This document shows, piece by piece, positions 1-7,545 of a DNA stretch of 32,119 nt. A model generated the notes under the pieces. It was given only the letters and a program-made list of their open reading frames with translations, made no database searches and was not told where the DNA came from. The stretch's first letter is position 1. Every line of letters begins with the position of its first letter. The DNA lies in NCBI GenBank assembly GCA_020723505.1, contig DYIT01000044.1, positions 1 through 32,119 on the forward strand. The letters run 5' to 3'. The stretch comes from Candidatus Kuenenia stuttgartensis. Lineage in GTDB: Bacteria > Planctomycetota > JAKEIC01 > DYIT01. Position numbers and translations under genes: made by a program.

Positions 1-147
1 AGGGATTTAGACGACCTCGAGGAAGTCGAGGTGCACTCGCACGGCAAGAAATTCGTGTTAAGGACCAATGCGAATGGCGCCGTGGGCAAGGTTTTCCAGG
101 CTGCAGGCGTTGGGCTCCCTCCATTGGCAAGGCAAATTGATGAATAG
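1..147 (+). CDS. C-terminal end of an unidentified protein (partial)
   Basis: An open frame runs from the first base to a TAG stop at 145-147 and gives 48 residues with no start codon in view, so the gene begins outside the window. The fragment is acidic at first (RDLDDLEEVEVHSHGKK) and ends GVGLPPLARQIDE. The beta-rich start followed by a short helix resembles the small C-terminal domain of some ABC-2 type ATPases, but no family motif is present and I do not identify it. Codon use looks like that of the neighbouring genes. The 200 bases after it (148-347) are less GC-rich and I see no convincing gene in them. Confidence 0.55.
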   Translation, partial: RDLDDLEEVEVHSHGKKFVLRTNANGAVGKVFQAAGVGLPPLARQIDE

Positions 148-347
148 GACTTTTGGCACGATATTTTCATTTGTAGTGACAAGAGATTTCTCGAAATCGT
201 ATCTCATTTAAGAGTATAGGGTTGCGGATTCGCGGTGTTTAAGATGAGACAAGGAGAGCTGGAAGCAGTTTCTACGCGAGTTGAAGGGGAGTGGCCTTTC
301 CGGGGTATCTCTCTTTATGAATTCAATCCCAGTGCGCCATAAACAAA

Positions 348-377
348 AAAAGCCGCCAGGAATCCCTGGCGGCTTTT
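348..377 (-). terminator. Rho-independent terminator of the carboxyltransferase operon
   Basis: Perfect 13-bp arms AAAAGCCGCCAGG (348-360) and CCTGGCGGCTTTT (365-377) enclose a 4-base loop. Read on the minus strand, the hairpin lies 17 bases after the biotin-carrier stop and runs into a T-rich tract. The A/T ends of the arms could also let it act on transcripts arriving from the plus-strand gene at 1-147. Confidence 0.9.
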
Positions 378-393
378 CTGATAAAAAAGCGCA

Positions 394-942
394 TTATCCG
401 ATTCTCACGAGCACGTCGCCTTTTTCGACGAGGTCGCCGGGAGAGCAGCACACCTCCCGGATTGTCCCACCCTTGGGGGCGATGATTTCGTTCTGCATCT
501 TCATTGCTTCCAGGATGCAGATGACCTGGTTCTCGGCGATTACCTGGCCAACCGCCGCGGCGACCGAGACCACCTTCCCCGGCATGGAGGCGATAATCGC
601 CCCGTTCAGATCCCCGCACTCGTAGCCGTCGATGTTGACCTTCTTGAAGGTCTCGGTCCTGGTCACTTCGCGCTTCATGTCCCTCAAATCGTCCAGGAAA
701 GCCGTGCTCACCTCGAGCTTCCGCTGTCCAAGGGCGACCTTTATTGATCCCTTGTCCGAGTCGCCGTCGACGTTCACAACGTGGTTTGATCCGTTGACCT
801 CCACGGTGATGGTGTTGAGGCTGTTCTTAACGAGATGCGTCGAGAATTTCCTTCCTCCAATCAGGATTTCGAAGTCCTTGCCGTTTGAAGTCTCGATGTC
901 GAGGCAGACCCTCCTGCCGTCGACAGTAACAGTTGTCTCCAT
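394..942 (-). CDS. Biotin carboxyl carrier protein (transcarboxylase 1.3S-type subunit)
   Basis: This protein carries CO2 on biotin between the two carboxyltransferase subunits encoded just upstream. The 182-residue product has a C-terminal biotinyl domain (about residues 110-182) with the biotinylation motif EAMKM, target lysine K148, followed by a typical PGDLVEKGDVL hairpin. The N-terminal 100 residues are beta-rich and not catalytic. At 182 residues it is longer than the 123-residue 1.3S subunit of Propionibacterium. I chose the ATG at 942 because GGAGG lies 8 bases upstream and the start follows the upstream TGA by two bases. An ATG at 957 would add five residues and create a 13-bp overlap with the upstream gene. 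It is the last gene of the operon, before the terminator at 348-377. The family assignment is secure; the exact partner enzyme is inferred from context. Confidence 0.93.
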   Translation of the reverse strand: METTVTVDGRRVCLDIETSNGKDFEILIGGRKFSTHLVKNSLNTITVEVNGSNHVVNVDGDSDKGSIKVALGQRKLEVSTAFLDDLRDMKREVTRTETFKKVNIDGYECGDLNGAIIASMPGKVVSVAAAVGQVIAENQVICILEAMKMQNEIIAPKGGTIREVCCSPGDLVEKGDVLVRIG

Positions 943-944
943 TC

Positions 945-2450
945 TCACATCCTCCATATGCCCCTCATGGCATGGATTCTGCCCGCGTACGACCAGAGGT
1001 TCTGCTGCACGGCCTCGGCCTTGCCCACGGGGGCCTTGGCCTTGGCGCCCTTCATGAGTCTCGATACGAGCGCGGTAACGACGGCCGCAATCTGGTCGTC
1101 GTTGCTCTCCCCCTTCCTCGCCATGAAGAACTCCTCGGCGACCTGGGGGAACAGCACGTAGCTCAGTATGTCCTCGATGTTGTCTGTGCAGAGCTTCTTC
1201 CGGGCAGCGGGCAGTTCGGGTTCGAGGAGATCCGCGGGCCGGACAGACACAATCTCCTCGTTACCGATGGCTTTCAACCTTACGTCCGGATCAATCGGCC
1301 CCACGCTCCTTCCGTAGAGGCCTCTAATTAGGTTCTTGGTTTCCTTGGGAATCACGCTGTAGCGTTCGCCCGAAATCACGTTCACCGCCGCCTGGGTGCC
1401 GACTATCTGGCTCGTGGGAGTCACGAGCGGCGGATACCCCAGTTCCGCCCTCACCCTCGGGACCTCCTTCAACACCTCGGGCATCTTTTCGAGCGCGTCC
1501 TGGTCCTTGAGCTGCTTGGCGAGGTTGCTCATCATGCCCCCGGGAATCTGGTAGAGCAGCACGTCGGAGTCCACGCCCGTGAAGGACGATTCGAACTCCG
1601 AATAGCTGTTCCGGATTTTCCGGAACCCATCGTTGATTTCCGCGAGCAGCTCGAGATCAAGGCCGGTGTCGTGCTTCGTGCCCTTCAGCATTGCCACGAA
1701 GGTCTCGGTCGGAGGCTGGGACGTTCCAAGCGCGAACGCGGACAAGGCCGTGTCAATCAGCCTCGCACCCGCTTCTATCCCCTTGACGTAGGCCGCAGAG
1801 GCCATGCCCGAGGTGTAGTGGCAGTGCAGGTGCACCGGCAGACCCACCTTCTTGCACAGCATCTTGACCAGCTTCTCCGCGTCATAGGGCGAAAGCAGGC
1901 CCGCCATGTCCTTGATGGCGAGCGTGTCGCACCCGAGATCCCGGAGCCTCTTGGCGACGTCCACGAAATATTCCAGGGTATGCACCGGGGATACTGTGTA
2001 GCTCACGGCCCCTTCGGCCACGGCGCCGGTCCTCTTGACTGCCTTAATCGCCGTCTCGAGGTTCCTGGTGTCGTTCAATGCGTCGAATATCCTGAACACA
2101 TCGATGCCGTTCCGGTGGGCCGTCTCGACGAAAGCTTCGACCACGTCGTCGGCGTAATGGCGGTAGCCGACGATGTTCTGGCCGCGCAGCAGCATCTGGA
2201 ACCTCGTCCTCGGCATGAGCCTCTTGAGCGTCCTTATGCGCTGCCATGGGTCCTCGCGCAGGAATCGCATGCAGGTGTCGAACGTGGCGCCGCCCCACAT
2301 CTCGACGGACCAGAAGCCGACCTTGTCGACCTGGGCCGCGAGCGCCTCCATGTCTTCCGTGCGCATCCTCGTCGCAATCAGGGATTGGTGCGCGTCCCGG
2401 AATATCGTGTCCGTGATTCGGACCGTATTGCCTTTAAGATCAAGTCCCAT
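945..2450 (-). CDS. Pyruvate/oxaloacetate carboxyltransferase subunit (5S / OadA / PycB type)
   Basis: The 501-residue protein is a TIM-barrel carboxyltransferase that moves CO2 between biotin and pyruvate/oxaloacetate. Family motifs are visible: TIFRDAHQSLIATR near residues 15-28 with the metal-binding Asp, the LAIKDMAGLL segment that normally carries the carboxylated lysine, and the HLHCHYTSG metal-ligand histidines. The length is close to the roughly 505-residue 5S subunit. It has no fused biotinyl domain; that is supplied by the next gene, two bases downstream. The ATG at 2450 has GGAAGG just upstream. The frame stays open for another 120 codons, but that extension overlaps the upstream gene and looks like out-of-frame coding, so I rejected it. 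The same family serves oxaloacetate decarboxylase and two-subunit pyruvate carboxylase, so the reaction direction is not fixed by sequence alone. Confidence 0.93.
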   Translation of the reverse strand: MGLDLKGNTVRITDTIFRDAHQSLIATRMRTEDMEALAAQVDKVGFWSVEMWGGATFDTCMRFLREDPWQRIRTLKRLMPRTRFQMLLRGQNIVGYRHYADDVVEAFVETAHRNGIDVFRIFDALNDTRNLETAIKAVKRTGAVAEGAVSYTVSPVHTLEYFVDVAKRLRDLGCDTLAIKDMAGLLSPYDAEKLVKMLCKKVGLPVHLHCHYTSGMASAAYVKGIEAGARLIDTALSAFALGTSQPPTETFVAMLKGTKHDTGLDLELLAEINDGFRKIRNSYSEFESSFTGVDSDVLLYQIPGGMMSNLAKQLKDQDALEKMPEVLKEVPRVRAELGYPPLVTPTSQIVGTQAAVNVISGERYSVIPKETKNLIRGLYGRSVGPIDPDVRLKAIGNEEIVSVRPADLLEPELPAARKKLCTDNIEDILSYVLFPQVAEEFFMARKGESNDDQIAAVVTALVSRLMKGAKAKAPVGKAEAVQQNLWSYAGRIHAMRGIWRM

Positions 2451-2491
2451 TTTCCCTTCCGGCCCGGTCTCTAAGTCCGGGCTCAAATCGT

Positions 2492-4057
2492 TCAAAGCGG
2501 GATGTTCCCGTGCTTCTTGGGCGGCCGCGACTCCCTCTTCCCGGACAGCGTCCCGAGCATGCTTATCAGCCTCGGCCTGGTCTCCCGGGGTTTGATGAGG
2601 TCGTCGAGGTACCCGCGAGCAGCCGCGACGTAGGGGGTGGCGAATTTCCTCCTGTACTCGCCGACCAGCTCCTCTTCCTTCGCGGCCCTGTTTTCCGCCT
2701 GGTCCATTTCTTTCTTGAATACTATCTCGACCGCCCCCTGCGGGCCCATGACCGCTATCTCCGCGGTGGGCCAGCCGAGGTTGAGATCGGCCCCGATGTG
2801 CTTCGAGCACATGACGCAGTACGCCCCGCCGTACGCCTTGCGCGTCACGATTGTGAGCTTCGGAACCGTCGCCTCGCTGAAGGCGTATATCAGCTTCGCG
2901 CCGTTTCTTATTATCCCGTTGTGCTCCTGCTCCGTGCCCGGAAGGAAGCCCGGCACGTCCACGAACGTAATCAGCGGGACGTTGAACGCGTCGCAGAACC
3001 TCACGAACCTCGCCGCCTTCACGGCCGCGTTGATGTCCAGGGTCCCTGCGAGCACGTTGGGCTGGTTCGCCACGATCCCCACGCTCTGGCCGTCGAGCCG
3101 GGCGAAGCCCACGACCATGTTCTGCGCCCAGCCCGCGTGGACCTCGAGGAACGCCCCTTCGTCCACCACGTGATGAATCACCTTCTTCATGTCATAGGGC
3201 TGGTTCGGATTGTCGGGCACTATGCCGTCGAGCTCCGCGTCCATGCGCTCCGGATCGTCCTCCGGCATGACCCGCGGAGGGCTTTCCAGGTTGTTCTGCG
3301 GTATGTAGCCCAAAAGCTTCTTCACCGTGTCTATCGAGTCGTGCTCGTCCTCGCAGGCGAAATGCGCCACGCCGGACTTCTGGTAGTGCGGATACGCGCC
3401 GCCGAGGTCGTCGAAACTCACGTCCTCGTTCAGCACGGACTTGATTACTTTGGGCCCCGTGATGAACATGTGGCTCGTCTTCTTGGTCATCACGATGAAA
3501 TCGGTGATTGCAGGCGAATAGACCGCGCCGCCCGCGCAAGGGCCGAGTATGACCGAGATTTGCGGAATCACGCCGGATGCGTTCGTGTTCCTGAAGAATA
3601 TGTCCGCGTACCCCCCCAGCGAGACCACGCCCTCCTGGATGCGCGCCCCGCCGGAGTCGTTCAGCCCGATGAACGGCGCCCCGTTCCGGACGGCGAGATC
3701 CATCACCTTGCAGATCTTCGCGGCGAACGTCTCGCTCAGCGATCCGCCCAACACCGTGAAATCCTGCGCGAAACAGTAGACCGGACGCCCGTCTATCTTG
3801 CCGTACCCCGTGACCACTCCGTCGCCTAGAATCTTCTTCTTGTCCATCCCGAAGTCCGTGGCGCGGTGCGTCACGAACCTGTCGAACTCGACGAATGTCC
3901 CGGGGTCGAATAGCAGGTCCAGCCTCTCCCGCGCGGTCAGCTTACCCTTCTCATGCTGCTTCTCGACCGCTTCCAGCCCCCCGCCCAGGAGGGATTCGCT
4001 CCTAAGGCTGTCCAGCTCGGCCAGTCTATCCGGCCCAGATTGAGATCCGTCTGCCAT
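2492..4057 (-). CDS. Acyl-CoA carboxyltransferase (12S / PccB / MmdA type)
   Basis: This 521-residue protein has the two crotonase-like halves of the propionyl-CoA carboxylase beta family. It transfers CO2 between biotin and propionyl-CoA/methylmalonyl-CoA. Family signatures are the N-terminal [19 protein letters not shown], the oxyanion-hole region [11 protein letters not shown], the second-half segment [11 protein letters not shown], and the ending [10 protein letters not shown]. Its length matches the roughly 520-residue 12S transcarboxylase subunit and MmdA. The ATG at 4057 has GGAGG six bases upstream. It is the first gene of the three-gene operon and is followed after 41 bases by the pyruvate-side subunit. 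No biotin carboxylase gene is present in the window. The same family also serves as PccB or as the decarboxylase subunit of sodium pumps. Confidence 0.94.
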   Translation of the reverse strand: MADGSQSGPDRLAELDSLRSESLLGGGLEAVEKQHEKGKLTARERLDLLFDPGTFVEFDRFVTHRATDFGMDKKKILGDGVVTGYGKIDGRPVYCFAQDFTVLGGSLSETFAAKICKVMDLAVRNGAPFIGLNDSGGARIQEGVVSLGGYADIFFRNTNASGVIPQISVILGPCAGGAVYSPAITDFIVMTKKTSHMFITGPKVIKSVLNEDVSFDDLGGAYPHYQKSGVAHFACEDEHDSIDTVKKLLGYIPQNNLESPPRVMPEDDPERMDAELDGIVPDNPNQPYDMKKVIHHVVDEGAFLEVHAGWAQNMVVGFARLDGQSVGIVANQPNVLAGTLDINAAVKAARFVRFCDAFNVPLITFVDVPGFLPGTEQEHNGIIRNGAKLIYAFSEATVPKLTIVTRKAYGGAYCVMCSKHIGADLNLGWPTAEIAVMGPQGAVEIVFKKEMDQAENRAAKEEELVGEYRRKFATPYVAAARGYLDDLIKPRETRPRLISMLGTLSGKRESRPPKKHGNIPL

Positions 4058-4168
4058 TCATTTCCTCCAGACCCGCCGGCAACGCCGTGCCGCGTCCTTC
4101 ATTCCCGGACTACCGGACATGAAAACAAAACCCCCCTTGTCCAGGAATGAAATAATAATCTTTTACTT

Positions 4169-4194
4169 TATCAAATTTCTTTGCATGTGCAAAG
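4169..4194 (-). promoter_or_regulatory. Dyad and promoter-like element upstream of the carboxyltransferase operon
   Basis: The 155-base gap before the operon is locally AT-rich. It holds a perfect 7-bp inverted repeat CTTTGCA/TGCAAAG with a 2-base spacer (4179-4194). Just downstream on the minus strand is TTGATA (4169-4174), a 5/6 match to a -35 box, but no strong -10 follows. The dyad could be a regulator binding site for the operon or a weak hairpin after the upstream propeller gene. It lacks the T-run of a terminator. Confidence 0.35.
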
Positions 4195-4212
4195 ATTTTT
4201 CTCGAGGAAGGG

Positions 4213-6084
4213 CTAATTTCCGGCGAAGAGGTGTTCGGGCCTGTAAATCTGCGCTCCGCAACCATTTGTGCCGATGTATACTTCCTTTCTTCCCGCGGGG
4301 GCCGAAACCGATTTGAGATTATCGGACAGGAGGCCGGAGTTCAGGGTGTTCTTCACCGTCCATGTCGAGCCAAATCGGACCGCGAGCCCCTGCGCGGTAG
4401 CGACGTAGACTTCGCCAGTGTCCGCGACGCCGACCGACCTGGCGTCGTTCGAGGGAAGCGCGCCCGAAGCCGCGTCATGCTTCGTCCATGCTGATCCGTC
4501 GAATGCCGCGGCTCCGGAGGGGGTGGCTACCCACACGGTACCGGTTCCGAAGTCGAGCGAGAGTACGGAATCCGACGGGATGCCGTCCGCCACCCCGTAG
4601 GAGGTCCAGACCGCCCCGTCAAGCTTGAACAGCTTCTGCGTGGTGCCGGCCCAGACCCTGCCCTGGGAGTCCACGCCGATGCAGTTCACGGCGAGGGAGG
4701 AGAGCCCTTCGGCAACGCCGTGGTTGGTGAATGCCGAGACCCGGTTGAACCTGGAGACGCCGTTCGCCGTCGCAAGCCAGAGGTTGCCCGAGGCGTCCTG
4801 CGCGATCCCGGTCACAATGTCAGACGGGATGCCGCTGTTGGACGTGGTGAACGCCGCCCAGCCGGAACCGTCGAACTTGTTGAGCCCGGCCAGGGTCCCG
4901 ACCCAGGCGACGCCGTTCTCGTCGACGTGGAGGCTCCTGCAATGGGCTTCGCTCAGGGCGCTCGTGGCCGGGGTCCACTCAGCCCACGCGCTCCCGGATC
5001 TCCTCGAGAGCCCCGCCTCGGTTCCTAACCATTCCCTGCCTGCGGAGTCGACACAGACCGCGTTGACCGCGTTCGACGGGAGCAGCGCGTTGTTGAGGGT
5101 GTTGCCGGTCCATCCCGACGCGTTGAGGCGGTTGATGCCCCTTGCCGACCCGACCCAGGAGGCAGCGCTGGTGACCGCGAGGCAGCAGAGCGTATCGTTC
5201 GAGTTCAGTCCGGACGACGCAGTGTAGATGTTCCACATGCCGAGATTGAGGCTCGCGAAGCCCGCGGCCGTGGCAATCCATACAGTGTCGGCCGGGTCGA
5301 CCGAGACGTCGCGGACGGAATCGTGGGGCAGGCTGGAGTTCGACGTCAGGTACTGCGTGAACGCCGTTCCGTTGAAAGAGTCGAGGCCGTTGTCCGTGGC
5401 GAACCAGCCGATGTTGGAGGAATCGAAGGCGATTCCGTTGACCGATCCGTCAGAGAGGCCCGACGACGTGCCGTACAGGTGGAAGGCGCCGAGGACGTCC
5501 ATCATCGAGAGGCCGGCGCCGTCGTGGCCGAACCACATGTTGGCGGTGGCCGACCTGTCCTGGCCGATGCAGGAGACGGAGTTGGAGGCCATGCCGGAAG
5601 CCTGCGTGAAAACCGACCATGAGGATCCGCTGTACCTGGCCGCGCCCTGGGAGGTCCCGGCCCACATGAGGCCGGTTGCGTCGCGGAACACGCAGCGTAC
5701 GTCGTTGGAGGGAAGGCCGCCCCCCGTGGATTCATAGGTCATGGCCGCGAAGGACGATCCGTTGAACAGGCTGATGCCCCTGTCCGTGGCAATCCAGCAC
5801 ACCCCTTTGGAGTCGAGGGCGGCGTCCCTGACGCGGTTTGATGGAATCGCGGAGTTCTCTCGGAGGAAATACGCCCACGACGTCCCGTTGAAATACCGGA
5901 ACCCGGCATCATCGGCCGCCGCGAAAATCCTGGCGCCGGGGTCGTCCAGGGCAATCCCGGTAATCCTGCACGCGCCGAAGTACGATTCCCAGGCCGGTGC
6001 GACGACGGGGTCCGGCTCGTCGCTCGTGCTGCATCCGGCGGCCGTGATTGCCATGAGGAGCGAGATGCGGATTAGCATTCTCAT
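4213..6084 (-). CDS. Lipoprotein with fourteen two-component-regulator-type propeller repeats
   Basis: The 623-residue product starts with a lipoprotein signal (MRMLIRISLLMAITAAGC, lipid cysteine C18). The rest is built of about fourteen repeats of roughly 41 residues. Each repeat has the pattern S-N-x-V-x-x-V-x-x-D-x-x-G-x-x-W-x-(G/A)-T-x-x-G-L-x-x-(F/L)-(N/D)-G, which is the Reg_prop family pattern. Fourteen repeats would form two seven-bladed propellers. In Reg_prop proteins these propellers usually sense ligands for an attached histidine kinase, but here the protein ends after the last blade (HLFAGN), with no transmembrane helix or signalling domain. GGAGGG lies five bases before the ATG at 6084. 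The frame is open upstream as far as 6831, but that part only shadows the two nuclease-fold genes. It is probably the last gene of the operon starting at 7318. The ligand is unknown. Confidence 0.85.
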   Translation of the reverse strand: MRMLIRISLLMAITAAGCSTSDEPDPVVAPAWESYFGACRITGIALDDPGARIFAAADDAGFRYFNGTSWAYFLRENSAIPSNRVRDAALDSKGVCWIATDRGISLFNGSSFAAMTYESTGGGLPSNDVRCVFRDATGLMWAGTSQGAARYSGSSWSVFTQASGMASNSVSCIGQDRSATANMWFGHDGAGLSMMDVLGAFHLYGTSSGLSDGSVNGIAFDSSNIGWFATDNGLDSFNGTAFTQYLTSNSSLPHDSVRDVSVDPADTVWIATAAGFASLNLGMWNIYTASSGLNSNDTLCCLAVTSAASWVGSARGINRLNASGWTGNTLNNALLPSNAVNAVCVDSAGREWLGTEAGLSRRSGSAWAEWTPATSALSEAHCRSLHVDENGVAWVGTLAGLNKFDGSGWAAFTTSNSGIPSDIVTGIAQDASGNLWLATANGVSRFNRVSAFTNHGVAEGLSSLAVNCIGVDSQGRVWAGTTQKLFKLDGAVWTSYGVADGIPSDSVLSLDFGTGTVWVATPSGAAAFDGSAWTKHDAASGALPSNDARSVGVADTGEVYVATAQGLAVRFGSTWTVKNTLNSGLLSDNLKSVSAPAGRKEVYIGTNGCGAQIYRPEHLFAGN

Positions 6085-6131
6085 ATGAACCCTCCGCGAA
6101 GACCCGGGCCTTTCGCCTCCGCGCCCGCGGC

Positions 6132-6722
6132 TCATCTCCAGAGACCCCTGCGGCCTGCCCTGGCCTCCTCCTCGCGGGCGAAGAGGTCGTCCCTGAGGGA
6201 GGGCCGGGAGAACTGGTATCCGCGACTGGCTCTGGCGAGGCCGTTCTGGATTATGAGCCGGTTCAGGAAGACGCCGTCCGAGTAGACCCATGCGTAGATG
6301 ACTCCGGAGTCCGGATCCATGTAGGCGCCGGCGGGGATTTTCGCATCCTGCGGCCGGGCGTCGAGTTTCCCGTAGAAGGCGGTGTCGAACTTGAGGACCA
6401 CGTATTTCCCGAGGATCCTCTCGTTCAGGAACTCGAAGGCGTCCTTCCCCCCGGGCTCCTTGAATTCCTCGTAAGCAGGGGCATCGACTCCGGCGAGCTT
6501 CACGTGCCGGAACGAAGCGGCGTCGCCGATGTCCGACAGGTCGACTACGAAAGTCGCTCCGTCCAGGACCTTCACGACCTTGAAGCCGTAGTTCATGAGG
6601 TTCCGCTCGTGCTCGATGGCCTCCATGGGAGTCGGATCCGTGTTGCACCCCGCCAGGACCGCGGACGCGAGCATCGCGGCCAGCAACGTAAGCACGCCAG
6701 ATCCGCAGCGGTTCAGCGCCAC
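6132..6722 (-). CDS. Staphylococcal-nuclease-fold lipoprotein, catalytic residues lost (copy 2)
   Basis: The 196-residue product has a lipoprotein signal ending VLAGC (C26) and an SNase-like OB-fold domain (about residues 46-196). Landmarks are VKVLDGATF, VKLAGVDAP, YAWVYSDG and the C-terminal EEEARAGRRGLW. By hand alignment to staphylococcal nuclease, D21, R35, T41, E43 and R87 become A, K, A, A and V, and only D40 is kept. Catalysis therefore looks unlikely, and a binding role is more probable. The start is a GTG with AGGAGG eight bases upstream, and it overlaps the end of the preceding copy by 10 bases, which suggests translational coupling. It is about as long as its neighbour and clearly paralogous to it. 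The propeller lipoprotein follows after 47 bases. Confidence 0.85.
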   Translation of the reverse strand: MALNRCGSGVLTLLAAMLASAVLAGCNTDPTPMEAIEHERNLMNYGFKVVKVLDGATFVVDLSDIGDAASFRHVKLAGVDAPAYEEFKEPGGKDAFEFLNERILGKYVVLKFDTAFYGKLDARPQDAKIPAGAYMDPDSGVIYAWVYSDGVFLNRLIIQNGLARASRGYQFSRPSLRDDLFAREEEARAGRRGLWR

Positions 6723-7318
6723 AGTCCTGCCCTCCTGCCCCGCGCGTCATCCTCGAAGGCGAGGAACGTATCGCGGTCGCCCGCCCGGCGGAACCGGCAG
6801 GTCCGGTCGACCCTGGCAAGGCCGTTTTCAATCATGAGCCTGTTCACGAAAGCTTCCTTCAGATCCCCCCCCTCGTCCCTGCGGAAACCCCTCGAAATCC
6901 ACACGAAAGCCGCGATGTGCCCGGCCGTCTTGTAGAGAGCCTTCAGATCCACCATGGTCCTGTCGTTCGGCCCCAGCACCGGCCTGTACCAGCCGTCCGT
7001 GTCGAGAAGGATCGTCACGTTCTTGCCCTTGATGAGCTTCTCGAGGTACGCGGCTGCCGTCGCGCCGTGGGACTCCATGAATCCGACCGCCTCGGGCGCG
7101 TCCACGCCGAGCAGCTTTATCGGCACGAAGTTCCTGGGATCCCCCGTCCCGCTCCAGTCTATGAGGAACGTGGAGCTGTCCACGACCTTGACGACCTTGA
7201 AACCGGATTCGGCGACCGCCTTCTCGTAGGCCATTTCGTCGTACTTCGTGGGAGGCGTTTCGCACCCCGCCGCGACCGCGAGCAGGACCGACGCCGTCCA
7301 TCCGATGCGGTTCATCAT
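6713..7318 (-). CDS. Staphylococcal-nuclease-fold lipoprotein, degenerate active site (copy 1)
   Basis: The 201-residue product has a short lipoprotein signal ending VAAGC (C19) and an SNase-like domain with VKVVDSSTF, IKLLGVDAPEA, AFVWISRG and FEDDARGRRAGLW. Compared with staphylococcal nuclease, D40 and E43 are kept. D21 is Ser, R35 is Lys, T41 is Ala and R87 is His, so hydrolysis is doubtful. A spacer between the two halves (DTDGWYRPVLGPNDR) is longer than in the classical enzyme. The start has two ATGs in a row (7318 and 7315) behind AAGGAG. It is the first gene of the lipoprotein operon and has a good promoter candidate 66-94 bases upstream. Tandem duplication with the next gene is evident from the shared KVVKV, VDAP, NGLAR and RRGLW/RRAGLW landmarks. 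Confidence 0.85.
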   Translation of the reverse strand: MMNRIGWTASVLLAVAAGCETPPTKYDEMAYEKAVAESGFKVVKVVDSSTFLIDWSGTGDPRNFVPIKLLGVDAPEAVGFMESHGATAAAYLEKLIKGKNVTILLDTDGWYRPVLGPNDRTMVDLKALYKTAGHIAAFVWISRGFRRDEGGDLKEAFVNRLMIENGLARVDRTCRFRRAGDRDTFLAFEDDARGRRAGLWR

Positions 7319-7383
7319 AGTTCTCCTTCACCCGGACATGCCGGACCCGTCTTGCGCCGGGCTGCCGGACCGATGCCGCGACT

Positions 7384-7412
7384 AATATATTCGATTGGCG
7401 CATCGCAATCAA
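7384..7412 (-). promoter_or_regulatory. Sigma70-type promoter for the lipoprotein operon
   Basis: On the minus strand, TTGATT (7407-7412) and TATATT (7384-7389) are separated by exactly 17 bases, each a close match to consensus. Initiation near 7377 would give a leader of about 60 bases before the ATG at 7318. Confidence 0.65.
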
Positions 7413-7545
7413 CCCGGTTTTCCCGGAGCCAGCGCCCGGGAGTCGCGTCCGGGAATACTCATGCAACCGGGATTTTCAGTTTCCAAGGCGCCATGCCGTC
7501 AACTATATTCGGCTCTTGCGGGCGATTTGCCTTTCGGAGTCGGAC

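Noticed and set aside
2451-2810. N-terminal extension of the pyruvate-side carboxyltransferase frame
   Set aside because: It overlaps the end of the acyl-CoA subunit out of frame. The family N-terminus starts at the ATG at 2450 behind GGAAGG.
2510-3829. 439-residue open frame antisense to the acyl-CoA carboxyltransferase gene
   Set aside because: It is a codon-bias shadow in GC-rich DNA, rich in Arg/His/Val with no domain. The opposite strand holds a well-conserved enzyme.
6085-6831. N-terminal extension of the propeller lipoprotein frame (249 codons)
   Set aside because: It runs through two nuclease-fold genes in another frame. A lipoprotein signal with GGAGGG begins at 6084.
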